Numbered from the stretch's first letter, positions 10,661-23,320 are shown. The stretch is 64,000 bases of DNA from Megalonaias nervosa (GCA_016617855.1 JAECUM010001140.1:62001-126000), one strand, 5' to 3'. Numbers and translations: made by a program. The notes: a model not told the origin generated them from the letters alone.

Positions 10661-11935
10661 ACATATCCTGAAGATTGGACGGGATGGTTTTAGTTAATAA
10701 GAAGATCATCTAAACCTATGTAAATGTTTTGTTTACAACTTACCATCAGGGACTAATGTTAAGCACATAATAAAAATTAATTATACATAACACTGAGTCA
10801 GAGCATGTAATGCTGGGAAGGTATATTTATAGTTGATTAATAAATCTGTGACTCAAATGCATGTGATAATGACAAATGTTTGAATTTCTTGAATAAATGA
10901 TAAAATAGTAAGGATATTTGTGGCCCTTTTTTGTTTTTTTGTTTTTGTTTTTTCTTTCTGTATAAACGATCCCTCTTTTTGACCTGGTAGAGGACATTGA
11001 GGCCTGCTATTTCCATTTCTAAAATGAACACTGTTCATACATGGGAAAAGTGGAACAATTTTGAATTTAATTGATTACCTTTTTAATAATTGCTAATAAT
11101 TAACAATTGCTAATTGTAGGTTGCTGTTTTTTCACTTGCTGCTTGATGTTTTGGGAATGAAATCTTCCAGGAAACATAAGATATTTGAATAAGTCTCAGC
11201 TTCCAGTATTATATGTTGTTGTTTAGTCCAACCCAAGCACATCAGCAATATGGCTGATGAAAAATGTGCAGGTACACAGTTCATTTTTTTAAAATAAAAG
11301 TAACTTATGGCCAAAGAAAAAAATAATATGCTGTTCTGGTAACCCAACCTACACTGTACCCTATTTTTTGAATGGCCTCAACCCGATAACTTTGTATCAC
11401 ATGCACAACAGCAAAAAATCTTGGTACTGACATGCCTTATATTTCGCATCTGAACTGGTAACTTTAGATTGCAGACTGTGACATGAACTAGCACGAGCTG
11501 AATAAAACATGTAATAACAAAAATGAGTACTAACCTTCCTGCCATTTTGTTTTGGGTTTTTTTTAAGCATTACCAGAGTCAGCTCTATTTTTTTATTTTG
11601 GCCTAGCCATTAGAAAGTATACAAAATGACATTTTCCATATAGAAATGTAGAAAACATCTGCCGAATTAAACAAATGGGTGAATGGTAATGATGGGTTAA
11701 TCATTTATATTAAAGTTTCTACCAGATTCCCACTACTATTGAGAGGGAGTGAAAATTCCTTTAGCCCAATGTCTGGGGCACACAATTTGTACTTGGGGAC
11801 CCAACTGATATTCCATCAAAATAGACATGTAGACTCATTAGGACATATGTCAGGCTTACATATTATCACGGGTATGCCCCCAACTTTGTTGGGGGTGGGT
11901 TGAGTGGAATTGATTGACAGATTGTACCTTCTTAC
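10661..11935. other. No recognised feature
   Basis: AT-rich sequence with several T-runs. The frames at 10837-11347 (-) and 11679-11903 (+) show no recognisable domain. Confidence 0.45.
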
Positions 11936-13700
11936 AAGGTGTCCGCTTTATTGGTTATTGTTATCTAGAGGGTGATCGCCTTCGTGTTACTGCCTGGATC
12001 GAGTAAATATTAATATAAAGTGTGAAACTTATAGGTGGAATAGATAGAGATCTGAGCAGATATATAAAACAGAATGACGTGAGCCCCCATACATGAAAAA
12101 ATAACAATTTAATCAATTACATAAACAACCATGATAATGCATTACATTAGGAAGATACACTTCTTTTTTAAATAAATCATTCACTGAATTTCAAACACAA
12201 ATATACTTATATAAATAGCCAATCTGTTTTGAATGATAGAATTGGTTCATCATAGAATCGAGTGAACAATCGAAGTCATTGCCTTCTACAACTTCATAAC
12301 CTGCTTATTTCCGGTTCATTCCAACTTCACTGTGGCTGTTCTTCTTGGTCCTTTCCACTTTTCTTTTCTCATCTCCAAACTCTCTGTTGTCTCGCCTCTT
12401 TTGGCCCTCGAAAGTTGTGTGGGTAGGTGGATACGTAAGTACGTGATACGTAGTTACTTGGATAAGTTCCGTGGATACGTTCGTGAATATGTTCCATGAA
12501 GCTATTTTCCCTTTTCAAAAGAAACAGATAGGCAACCTAAATTTCCTGTCAGATATCCTCTTGGGAATAGATCATTACTACCCTCTCGTTATGTCAGATA
12601 TCGTTCTATTGGAGTTCAAACAGATACCAAAGGCTATCTGGTCAAGCTAAACATGGCAGACCATAAACAAACCTAGTTTCATAAGATTAATGTACTTCCT
12701 AACGGCTTTCAACCTGACTCACATTATCATCACACGGGACATAACAGTCAGTCTCAATTACACAGATGAATGAATGAAATTCATTACATGGCTTAACTAC
12801 GCTAATTTCAGTCAATACACACATTCAAGTCTTTAGCATATATGAAATCTCACTTCATGGCTTAACAACGCTAATTTCAGGCAATACGCACTCAAGTCTT
12901 TATCATACATGAAATCATCTAAGGTCGGTGAATTCACATGGATTCTGGTAACTCATATCAACTAAGGTAAGGCATGAAATTCTTAGAATACCTAATTTCC
13001 TATAACAATGAAGATGACACATTCAAACAATTCGTCAAAGTTATATAAAGATCATTGTACGGATTCAAATAGATAACTCACACAGTTGTATTCATCTCAA
13101 GAAAACTGATCTACAAATTTAAACAAATAAATTCATGCAAATATAAGCAAATAAATCAAGCAAATCGTTATATTGATATCAACAAATTACATAAGATTGA
13201 CACGAATACCTTGTGCTTTCAAGCTTTGCTCGCTTCTACCCCAGAATTGTGTCCATCGTCTTTCCAGACATCCGGCCCCTTAGATAAATATTTTGAGAGA
13301 ATTATTTCCAAATTCAACCTCGAAGTCTCCTACCTTTGTTTTCTCTTGCAGAAAAATGCAGACTGACCAAATTTTGCGATGGGACATATTAAAACCAAGA
13401 AGTTTCATGTGGGAACCATGCCCCTTATTTAGCGTAACCAATCCGAATTAAATATATCTCCTACCATTTATATCTAGGCACCAAAATTGTAGTCTGCCTG
13501 ACATCAGATTTTCCAATAACTGATTCTGGAAAATTTCAAATCTGACAATTCCGATACAAGATCGAAGTTAACCCAGTCCTTCCAGTCTGTCTGACGTTAA
13601 ATGAACGCTTAATTAAGAATCACTCCTCTCATGACACAGACATTACAAATCCGTGCATTATGGCGATTTAACACACCACAGACCCCATAATTCTAATTAA
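11936..13700 (+). repeat. Interspersed repeat E, contiguous copy
   Basis: This is the uninterrupted counterpart of the copy split across 1793-5240. It is about 1.75 kb, richer in CpG than most of the window, and has no long open frame. It holds an internal direct duplication at 12781-12915 (two 69-bp units beginning TCAYTWCATGGCTTAAC). Terminal repeats were not identified, so I cannot say whether it is a DNA transposon, an LTR-type element or something else. Confidence 0.65.
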
Positions 13701-14740
13701 TCCTTCACCTGTCCAAATTAATGTGCTCTTCATAGATCGACAGAAATTTGCAACCTTACACATATGCAATATACATTTAGAACTCAGCTGTTTGGAGTTT
13801 ACAATTTTCAAAAATGTTATTTTTCTGTTCTTTTATTCCAAGTGTTTTGGTTTTGTTGTTTTTTTATGTTTTATTTAGATTCCTTTGCAGTCACTTGTAG
13901 TAACCAGAAAAATGCATTATACATCATAAAATGTATGTTTTCTTGGCCCTTTGTGTCTTAATGAACTAACCATTTAGTTTTTGGGTAGGAGTTAATTTCC
14001 AGCCCACAAATAGCTTTAAAAATATACTTTCTCAGGAAAGAAAAGACTAGTTGCAAAACTAATTATCTTGAGGTAAATGGAAAAGAAAATATCCTGGTTT
14101 AAATGTGAATTTCACCCTACCCACCCACCTTAGAAGATTAAATAGACAGTCTCTCATACCAGATCTGCAATAAGGTTTGAATGAAAACACATGGAAACAA
14201 AGGATCAACAAAATAAATTTCAGCCCAGTGTATTATTGACAACTTCAACTACAATACTGCAATTACTAGTGACACATGCCCTCATTCTTCAAGTATCTGC
14301 ATCTTCAGTGCATCCCTCCTGTTTTCCCTTAGTTATGGGTTTGCTAGTGAAGATATTCTCTTATCTGTGTCTGTTCACAAGTAGATATGTTACCATGCTC
14401 ACTAGGCCTATTATGCATCCCTATTTGGACTGGGCTACACTGAATGTTACCCTGTTTACAGTTAATAAGAGACATGAATGTTATCTACCTTTCCAGATAA
14501 TCTTCTCTAGTCTTTGTTTCCATTTCATAAAATAGGAACAATCTGCAAATTTTTTTACACAGAATGATACTGCTGTGGGTATGAGGTTTCTGATTTTTGC
14601 AAGGAAACTAATGAATGTTGAGGTAAAGTTTTTATCACCTTGGTCAGCTAAAAGTATTTTTTTTTTCAAAAGCTTTATTAGCATCTCTGGCCCAAGACCA
14701 TAAGATCTTGTGTGAAAGACTGTATCCATCTGTTCTCTGT
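13701..14740. other. No recognised feature
   Basis: The 114-codon frame at 14191-14535 (+) lacks homology that I recognise and is opposed by a partly overlapping frame on the other strand. No splice-bounded exon was recognised. Confidence 0.45.
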
Positions 14741-15000
14741 TAGCAGTTGATATTTTTTTTATTGCTTCTAATCCTGAACTACTGGGAGGAGAGTCATGAA
14801 ACTTAGCATAGTTTCATCCTGAACTCCTAAAAGTTGGTCTTCTTCAGGGCATCCATTGTGGCCATAACAATGACCATCTTAAAGATATTATTGTTGCTTC
14901 TTCTGAATGGATGGACATGGGGCTTTTACTGCAAGACTCATTATGGAATCTAGTTGGTCTTAAATATGCCAGTATGACATCAGATACACCCATCTGGCCA
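14741..15000 (+). mobile_element. Composite repeat G, fragment
   Basis: The region carries TTGCTTCTAATCCTGAACTA, then CATGAAACTTAGCAT, then one or two units with GGCATCCATTGTGGCCAT, GACCATCTTAAAGAT and TAGTTGGTCTTAAAT. The order agrees with the copies at 9.3 and 60.4 kb. The tail is absent. Confidence 0.55.
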
Positions 15001-15749
15001 TTACATGAGCAGAATAGAGGTAACTTGTATTGTAAACTGTATGGTAGGTAAAGGAAGCAGGCTGCAATACTATCATTATACATGATAGTGGAAAACTTTG
15101 TTCCTTTGAACTAATTGACCTTACGCCAGATGATAGATCCTCCACCTACCAAATCACCTGACTTAACCTCCGACAAACATGCAGTATTTGGCAAAGAAAT
15201 GTGTTTCAGTTTAAGTGATATGTTTATTTAATGTGATTTGTATTATTCTTAAAAATATAAAATTACAAAGTTTCATTAATTATACTGCAGTAGACAATAT
15301 TTATATATGTAGTTCAAGTTCGTACACTAATAACCTAAGCATTTTATTTCAGTGAATAATAAAAATCAATTGTAAAGCTGTTTAAGAACTTTTTCATATG
15401 AAAGGAAACTTGCTCCAAAAGATTCTGATGTATTTAGCATATAATGTTATCCTTGTTAATTTTATCTGATTTATGTTTATGCTGCCTTGGAAGTATATGA
15501 ATTAAAAATTAATAACAAAATCGTAAATAATTACTGTTTAGAAGTATACATAATAATTATATACAGAAGTACATAATAATTTTAAGGTCTGCTATGTTTG
15601 TCAGATAGAATTTTGATCAAAGATATCTGTTGATGTAAACATGTAAATGCATGCTTAATATATCGGACAATAATTATTTGAAACCTTTATTTTGTATTTC
15701 TTTATTACTAATTACATTTTTTTATCCCCATCCCTCCTTCAACCCAATG
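15001..15749. other. No recognised feature
   Basis: Very AT-rich spacer with no repeat or coding signal recognised. Confidence 0.45.
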
Positions 15750-16286
15750 AGAAAGTAAAGCGTCACTCTAGTGTTTGAAAGATCGAGACGATAAACCATT
15801 AATTTTGGGACAAGCCTACATTAAAGTGTTAATTTTCAAACTTTAGAATAATGCAGCCTTGGATTCAGTGCTTCCTATACAAGAATAAATAAATAATATA
15901 CATCAAAGCCTGAAAGTTAGGGGTTTCGTCACCTATATTCTTGAAACGTTAATCTTTACATATATATTTTTCAATTTCAATTTCTTTTTTTATCAAGCGA
16001 TCAACGGGACATACTTTTATGCAAACAAGCACGTTGTAATTGCCATCAATTCTGTCTATATGTAGCTGATCGTACACGAGACAAGTCGTTATCCATCGAA
16101 ATTTCGCCTATGTTTCGGGAAAGGAATACATCTAAATCCTCCATTTAGATGGTTTGGATATTGACTGTCAGAATTACAAGACTTCTTTTTACCGTTATCG
16201 ATCAAGAAGTCAATAATTCATTGCAAAATTTGTAAATACTTATCATAATCAATTCATTGTTGCTACAAGCAGCTTGTCGGAGGAAA

Positions 16287-16312
16287 ATGGTGGACTTAAG
16301 CAAAGCCTGGAG
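16287..16312 (+). CDS. Speculative first coding exon (MVDLSKAWR)
   Basis: An ATG in a good context (A at -3, G at +4, preceded by GGAGGAAA) opens a frame of 26 nt reading MVDLSKAW plus two bases. It is followed by a possible donor AG|GTGTGT. It lies in the CpG-richer region next to CCAAT-like boxes, but those boxes are downstream of the ATG on this strand, which argues against a simple promoter-first-exon layout. Its end phase (2) does not fit the start phase of the exon at 47842, so a direct splice between them would break the frame. I do not recognise the peptide. Confidence 0.15.
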
Positions 16313-17227
16313 GTGTGTCTAATTTATGCTCGCTGATTGGTTAATTGATCCAGCGTGATTGACAAGCGGCAATAGGTCAGTTAACTCCCTGATGTAAATG
16401 TTGAAGACATTTATATGCTTAAAATTATGTACCAAAAAGATTTTTTCTTGAGGATTTTGTTCAGTTTGGGCAAATTTTAACAGGTATCATCTTCCTTGAT
16501 ACTGTTATGGAGTGTGGGAAAGTTCTAATCATTATTGGCATCTCAGTCTCGGGAGACCATGCGAGTAGCGCCCTTGGAGTGTCGTCTGTCTCGGGGGAAG
16601 GAAGGAAGTCAGTACCGAACTTAAATAAAAACAATGGAATCTGATGGATTGTTTCATTTTCCAACGTGACTGGAACACTTTTGCTGTGCTGTGAAAGTTT
16701 CCTTTTTACAGGAAAAATGTTTATGCTTACGAACTCTACCAACGGCGGCTTAAAGTGCAAACTTTTACCAACTTGGGACATACTGAAAAGTAAATGTGCT
16801 TCATCATTCGTTACGTGATTGTGCTATTTTTTCCACTAAATTCAGACCTATATGACCTGTGACAAAATTATTGAATATTTTAAATCTGTATGTGTGCATA
16901 TTTTCGATGGAATTACTTGTATTGTGGATTCAATGTATGTGACGTGATTCGTGGGTGAGAACACAGTGTTGATACTTTATTCATTGCTATACATTAGACA
17001 TGTATATATAAACAGTATACACGTATATGTACCAATACGTGGTTCTCTGAATAAAGTAAAATATTATATATGCCTTCTGTTTTCACTACAGGTGTATTTC
17101 TCATGTAATATTCATCAATTTAAGATGATAACTGTGCCAATGAAGCACGTATTTTTGAGCCCGCATTTATTACCTCCCCCCCCATTTTTTGGGGTACATG
17201 CATCATTTTCTTCAGCTAACTGAAATG

Positions 17228-17400
17228 GTTGCTTATAACACGGTTCGGTCTACAACACGGTTGGGTTCTATGGCTCCCAACTGCCGTGTTATAGCGGGGT
17301 CACAATGTATATGTATCAAGATTCTTCAGTCAGACATGGTGTCAGGGGTCACGCTACCAGGCGAAGTGGGCGAAAAAGTCGCCTGAGAAATGTAAACTTC
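17228..17400. mobile_element. Possible transposon end with ACACGG motifs
   Basis: Three ACACGG-type words occur in a short space: TATAACACGGTT, ACAACACGGTT and, inverted, CCGTGTTATAG. The layout and the TTATAGCGGGGTC word resemble the end regions of the element at 45714-47252 (TTATAACGTGGGGTC, TTATAGTGCGGTC). A CpG-rich segment with two GGCGAA words follows. I could not find a matching opposite terminus. Confidence 0.35.
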
Positions 17401-18540
17401 GCCTTCTTCTGTTAGGAAAGCAAAAACAACTTCGCCATCTGATTTTTCGGACGTAAAATGGCTGTAGATTATAACTTTTGAGATGCCCCCTCGCTGTAAA
17501 CAGTAAGTTCTGGCACTGTTGTAACCCAAGGCAAAATGTATTTACGTGGTGTTGATACCAATCAGCTTACGGCGACAAAGAAATTCTTGCACATTCACAT
17601 GCAAGTTTTAATAGCTAACTGACCATTAACCCTTTCCGAAGCAAGATATCTCTGCCTGATTTCATGAAGTTGGGCATACTGTGCTATGATGAAAATATAC
17701 CAAATTCTGTTTTGAAATTTAAACATCAGTGTGCAAATAGTAATTTGCTTTTAAAAAATATGATCGGTGAAAAGCATTTTCTAATTATTTCTTTTTTTCT
17801 AAATGGAGATTTTAATGGCCATATTTGCCTATTTTCTGTATAAAATCAGTTTGAAACCGTAAATGAACTTGTAATGGCGGACATCGCTACGTATATGATA
17901 TACCACTTCATTAAACTAACTGTATTCGTAAATAATTGGGCAAATAGATTCAGGAAAATATATAATATAATGAAAACAAAGTTTAAATATTATGTGATAG
18001 GAGATTTAGCCTAAATGTTTAATAATGTAGGCCAGAAGCATGTGACAATCTCTGTTGTGGAATTCGAAACAATGCTGCAAGGTCAGGGTTGTTTTCTGAC
18101 ATAACAGTAATTTTCGTGAAAATACGAAAAATATATATAACAATGAAGCAAATACTATTTAACCAATGCATAGCGTTATTACCAGTAGGTAGACAAATAA
18201 TACAACCATAAATATGCAGTCCTATTAATGAATTTTTGTAACGAAGCAAGAAAGTGAGTAGTTATATTAAGAAAAGCCCTCTTTCTAAAAATAGATGCAC
18301 CGTGCAATACGTGTTCTTGGATGTTTCGGTTGGGGGGAAAAAGGGGTCCAGTTTAGTTATATATCGACTTTAGTGCTTCAGTGTGTTCGCTATGAGTAGT
18401 TACAGTAATGTTTTATCGGGAACAATGAAATCAGGACGAAGAGTATGGGTTGAAGTCACTTGTGCATTTATTCCTATTTACATGTATTAGGGGTTGTTTC
18501 AAAGACTGCTAGAAATCTTTTTGACCGCAATTTTACACAA

Positions 18541-18894
18541 AACTTGTAGAAAATAAAACAATTAAGTGGTAGTTTATTAAGCATTTTTACCAACATGCAA
18601 TTATAAGACTCTAATCTTGTTACTGCTGTAAGTTAAAATTAATTACAATGTATAGCTTCTGATGTGCTATTTAAGTCATATGGCCAAAACTCACTGCATT
18701 TACCTCAATCCAAACACACATATACTACAAGTATAAATAGAATGGGTATGAATATAATAATTTTTATACACGCACAGAATGTGTTGATAATAAACTTATA
18801 ACACATATTTTTCAACTTGAAAATAAGGCATTGCTTAAAACTGTTAAAAGCATACTGAGAAATAGAGCACATAATTAAAATAAGATAATGCAGC
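18541..18894. other. No recognised feature
   Basis: AT-rich spacer before the microsatellite. No signal was recognised. Confidence 0.4.
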
Positions 18895-18908
18895 TATCTA
18901 TCTATCTA

Positions 18909-18941
<33 letters not shown>

Positions 18942-18962
18942 ATCTATATCTATATCTATATT
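18894..18962. repeat. Compound (CTAT)n/(TA)n microsatellite
   Basis: CTAT units lead into a pure TA tract, then back to CTATCTATAT units. Confidence 0.95.
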
Positions 18963-18981
18963 GTGTTTCTTGCTTTGGTCT

Positions 18982-19041
18982 CACTTCTCCCTGTTTAGCT
19001 TCCACTTCTCCCTGTTTAGCTCCCACTTCTAACTGTTCTGA
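18982..19041 (+). repeat. 21-bp short tandem repeat
   Basis: CACTTCTCCCTGTTTAGCT occurs at 18982 and 19003, and a diverged third unit starts at 19024, giving a period of 21 bp. Confidence 0.85.
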
Positions 19042-21749
19042 CCAAAAGGAGAAGTCTCTTCTCCCTAAAATTTAAGTCTAGCTTGACCCCTGAGTGTATT
19101 GCAGAATAAAGACTGACTCTATTGCTAAAGTGCTCTAAGGATTCCATAAATGACATTAATGTTATCAGGACTAAAGCAAGCATAAAATGTAATGTAACTT
19201 CCATACATAGCTGAATTGAATCTGTCCTGGTACACAAGTTTCTTTAAACATCAGTTGGACATGTCGATCAAAAGTTATGTAATATGTATTGAAGAACTAT
19301 ACTGTTAAACAAAATGTCATGCCAGTTACAATGTTAACTCATAGACATACAGAAAATGTGCAGATTCAGTCACCCAGAATTTACAATTGAACAATTACAT
19401 ACGTTTTATTTCTTTTGCGTTCAGTATTCATGAACAGTTCAGATGCATGGAATTAAAGTAGCATTAACACAGATATCAAAAAATGTACACATGGCATAAC
19501 TTATTTCCCACCATTCTATAATTGGGTGCTTGCTATTATGCCAGAATTGTGGATCATCTCAAAAGTTACCTGATAGCATGTGTTTCCATTAGTGGCTTTA
19601 AATAGAGTTTTTTTTTTTAATTGTGTCATTATTGGGAGTTAATTATTTTTTAAAAAAATGCACGGCAACAAAATGTGTGAAATTTTTTAGATGTGCATCT
19701 CTGACACAAATATGCATGGAGGTAAGCATTGCCTGCTAGTAAAATTGTAAAGCAGACAACCATTTTTGGAAATTGTTAAAGAGTTCAGTATGACAAGTGC
19801 TTTTGAATCTCCCCCACTAGTTTTTTAATCGACTCCCCCCCCCACCTTCCATGACTGTTGTGTGTAGTCAGAGATGACAGGCACACAGATGGCTGGCTTT
19901 TCGATCCATGTTGATGTAAATGTATTACATGGTTGTTGGATGAGTATATTTTTCCAGAGACCATGTGTTCACATTTTAGAGTCTCTTTTAATACTTTTCA
20001 AATAGATGGTCATTTCACCAGTGCTAACCATATTACTACTCAAGGTTGCATAAAGCCGATGGCTTTCATCCAGTGAAATCCGGCTTCTAGGGTTGGGCAT
20101 TGATAATAGCTTTTCAATCCGATTTTAAGAACAATTATAATATTGTTCCAACATTAATCTGTTTCAAATCAACTTATGACCTCTACTTTGAATGTTTGTT
20201 TTTTAGATTCTTTTATGTCTTTTATGCTCTGTCACAAGGTGAGTAGGTGGTTTGACAATATATCAGAGCAGTACTTGCTGTTAAGTGCCAATTAAAATTG
20301 AAATTTCAAATTTTAAAATGATTGAAAGTTCAAATATAAAATATAACAACAAAAGATTGCAAAAACATCTTTAGTAGAAAAGTAGCCAAAATTAGAAAAG
20401 TGGCCAAAATTACTTCAGTGGAATCTTTTTTTCTGCATTTTAATATTTACAATTTCTACTTCAGACTATAATTGAAGGTAGAGCAACTTTTCAATTGCTG
20501 AATACTATTGCTATTGATATAGAGGTAGCGCTAAGTGGTGTAATCCATATAAAGACATGAATGCAGTGTCAGTATGTTTAAAAATATTAAGCACACTGTC
20601 ATATATAAACATTAGGTACAGTGCGCTGGCTACAATGCTGAATAATGATCCCACTTAGTCCTTATTGATCGTATTTGGTTTGGTTTTGCATCTTGACACA
20701 AATTCTTGTTTCTGCATGCCATTCATTCCACTGTTAATTTTGGCAAGTTGGCTGTTTTGGCAGGTCTCTTTGACTATAATTGTTGGATTTGACAGTAAGT
20801 AATAATCTCTTGTTATACAACTGCAATCCAAACCAAATGTTTTACACACTGAATGGCTTGAGAGGAGTGAATTTTGTCAGGTGGTAATGCCCACGTAATA
20901 TTTCTAAAATTTAAAGGAGTTTATATAGATGGACAGTGTACAGTTTAGTGTGATAATATGTAAAGCTACAAAAGTACAGAGTTTGAAAAAGGGAGAAGTC
21001 ATACTACTTGGGTACATACAACATTGCAGTAATGCAGTATGCTTGTCATTGTCCAGTGACACGATACATATTTCAAATAGAAATAAGAAAATAAATGATG
21101 AAATGTAATTTATTGATCTCTCGAATGGTTTATATCAACCTAATTTATAACAAATCCCATCTGTATAGAACATGAAATTGTCCTTTTTGACATTTTGTAA
21201 GTCAGTATGTCAAACATTACGATTGCTGGGAAGCAGTGACTGACAAGTTGGAAAAGAAAATTTTCATATGGCTGAAGTCAAGTGCATGAAAAAATTTCAA
21301 TCATTTTGTGTCCCACCTTTTATAGAGAATCAAATATTATTTTAAAAAATAATTAATGGTGTCCCAGCTTTAAAAGTATCACAAGACTTCATTATTGCAT
21401 TGTCCCATGAGGTAGCATGTCTCATGTCAAACACAAACTCAAAAGCTATTAATTATCTCATACAATTGAACCCATCCTGGCAAATCAACATAAGCCTATC
21501 TCCTTTGATTTCTAAGTTGCATTCATCCATAAATAATTTGGTTATAACAAAGGTTGCCTCTGTTGTAATACCAATTTAAATTACAACACTACTTCACTAT
21601 GGAGATTTGTAAAAACAAATTCAGTAGCCCAAGTCAAAACTTGCTTAATTTCTGTGCTATTTTCTTGACATAAGATCACATATATAAAGGCTGCTGTTAT
21701 ACTTCTTTTTCCTGCTCTTATCATTCTCATAGCCTAACTGTAGCACAAA
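19042..21749. other. No recognised feature
   Basis: A 2.7-kb stretch with poly-T, poly-C (near 19835) and AT-rich runs. No exon-like frame, SINE or inverted-repeat element was recognised. The minus-strand frames at 19016-19237 and 20655-20849 have no motif known to me. Confidence 0.4.
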
Positions 21750-22890
21750 CCATTGTGTTTAATTCAGTGGTGGTCTTGATCTGCTGATACATCCATCAAG
21801 GTCCCTGCCTCAGAGGAGAGAGTTTTGCTCCCTCTACACAATGCCCTTCACATTAGCCATCTTCAGACTGGCTATCTGCCAGAACAAACTTTCAGGTTGG
21901 GCTGCCAGTTGCATCATTCAGACCAGGAGATTCTAGATTTCAAGGTCTTTTGTGCCAGGTGCAGAACCTTATTGGTATAGTAGGAAACCTTGATCTGGGC
22001 TTTGACTCTGTAAGTTCCATTGTTGAGTTCCTTATTTCTTTTTGCGAACATTGTTCAGTATCAGCCATCAAGGGCTACAGAGCTGCCATTTCCAGCACTT
22101 GAATTCTGACAGTTTAGATTTGCACTGTGTCAGTCATATTAGGTATTTTTAGTTGCAGAGACCTGTCTCACACTCTCTTATGCCCAGATTGAATCTCTCA
22201 TTTTCTTTTTTCTTTTTTTGTGGTCTTTAAACAAAATGAAAACATTGAATGAAGCTTCCTTCCAGGACCTCATACTCAAGACTGTGTTTTTACTTACTCC
22301 AGTGTCTGTTTTTGCTTGCCTTGGTGTCTGCAAGTAGATAGAGCTATTGTCATGCCTTGTCTGTTAACACAAGTTGTCTCCATTGTATGGGAGTCCATTT
22401 TTCTTCCTTGTCAGAATGTATTTTTAGCAAAAATTCAGTTGCCTTTGGTAGCTTTGCTGCCTACAAAGATCCACAGTCTCAGTTGAATTTGTGCTGGGAA
22501 TGATCAAGATAGGCTTTTGTATCCTATTTGGGCACAATATTTCTTTTTCAATGTCTCCAGAAGGAAAAGGAAAGGTAGAAAATGTTTCTTTCTTATTGAC
22601 TTTGTTGATATTTCGGCTTCCACCATCTCAAGGTGGATTGTCACTACTAGCAAAAGAATTTATCAATCCCATACCGACAGAGACCTTTCTTTTATGAAGC
22701 CCATGAAATTCAAGCCATCACTGCTTTATGGACCTATTTAAAAAACTCCATTAAGAAGGACATCATGATGGGTACATTTTGGCAGTCACATACAACCTTC
22801 TTTTCAACCTATATTCTCGTGATAACAACTTTTTCATTGGACCCATAGTAGCAATGCAACATGTGGCCCAGATAGACACGAATATTGAGT
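21750..22890 (+). pseudogene. Decayed DIRS-type retroelement, tyrosine recombinase region
   Basis: DIRS elements are retrotransposons that integrate with a tyrosine recombinase rather than a DDE integrase. Translated piecewise, the plus strand shows an ordered set of recombinase landmarks: SVSAIKGYRAAISS at about 22065; LILKTVFLLT near 22273-22300; DRLLYPIWA near 22505-22535; FVDISASTISRWIV near 22600-22640; HEIQAITALWTYL from 22702; FWQSHTTFFSTY near 22777-22812, ending in the expected nucleophile Tyr; and GPIVAMQHVAQ near 22836-22870. A possible RNase H trace (SGWAASC) lies near 21893. The landmarks fall in all three frames with in-frame stops between them, and the expected HxxR arginine is Gln, so the copy is dead. 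Left limits are approximate, and no reverse transcriptase was recognised. Confidence 0.8.
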
Positions 22891-23051
22891 AAAGTGGATG
22901 TTTCATTCAAATACTGAGTACATAACATTTTCCTCTGTTTTTGATCAGTGTAACACATCAGTCTACCCACCAAACTGATAAATTCAGCTTGTGGTCTATG
23001 AGAAATATGACTTCTGTACATGGGCATGTGAGGTGCACAAGTGGACCAAAT

Positions 23052-23320
23052 CTGATTAAAATCAGATCTCCACTGCGCTACATGAAGATCTGACAGCAAC
23101 CGCTTACAGGTAGGTCATGTTCTGGTTACCTTCGAATTAACCAATCAAATGCAGCTTATTGAAATTTGAAAGTGAATCAAATTGTTGCCCACACATTGTT
23201 CCTCAGCCATGCTGCTCAGTCTCCCAAACGCAAAGGTTGAAGAGTTCAGCTGACTGGTTGATAAAATTTGATTATGGTAATAGCATAGGTCAGCAGAACA
23301 TGACCCATCAGATCTTCACG
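23052..23320. repeat. Inverted repeat downstream of the DIRS relic
   Basis: The left arm has CATGAAGATCTGAC at 23081 and GGTCATGTTCTGG at 23113. The right arm has CAGAACATGACC at 23294 and ATCAGATCTTCACG at 23307, so the two words are repeated in inverted order. A small palindrome CTGATTAAAATCAG lies at 23052-23065. DIRS-type elements often have inverted terminal and internal complementary regions, so this may be the end of the same element or a separate MITE. Confidence 0.5.

Larger units (their letters stand above)
15750..18540. promoter_or_regulatory. CpG-richer, promoter-like region
   Basis: CpG dinucleotides are visibly more frequent here than on either side, and the stretch is low in recognised interspersed repeats apart from 17228-17400. 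Near 16331-16345 the minus strand reads AACCAATCAGCGAGC, a good NF-Y/CCAAT box. A second CCAAT-like element (complement of GATTGAC) lies about 25 bp away. In animals with gene-body methylation, unmethylated promoters keep CpG while gene bodies lose it, so this may be a promoter or a young insertion. Direction is not settled. Confidence 0.3.

Noticed and set aside
14191..14535. 114-codon plus-strand gene
   Set aside because: No motif and AT-driven composition, with a partly overlapping opposite-strand frame of similar quality.
16461..16781. 106-codon minus-strand gene next to the CCAAT boxes
   Set aside because: It lies upstream of the boxes for that strand, has no recognised family and no clear splice donor. 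It is kept only as part of the CpG-rich region.
22809..23099. 96-codon minus-strand gene
   Set aside because: It overlaps the 3' end of the DIRS relic, whose plus-strand landmarks explain the sequence better.
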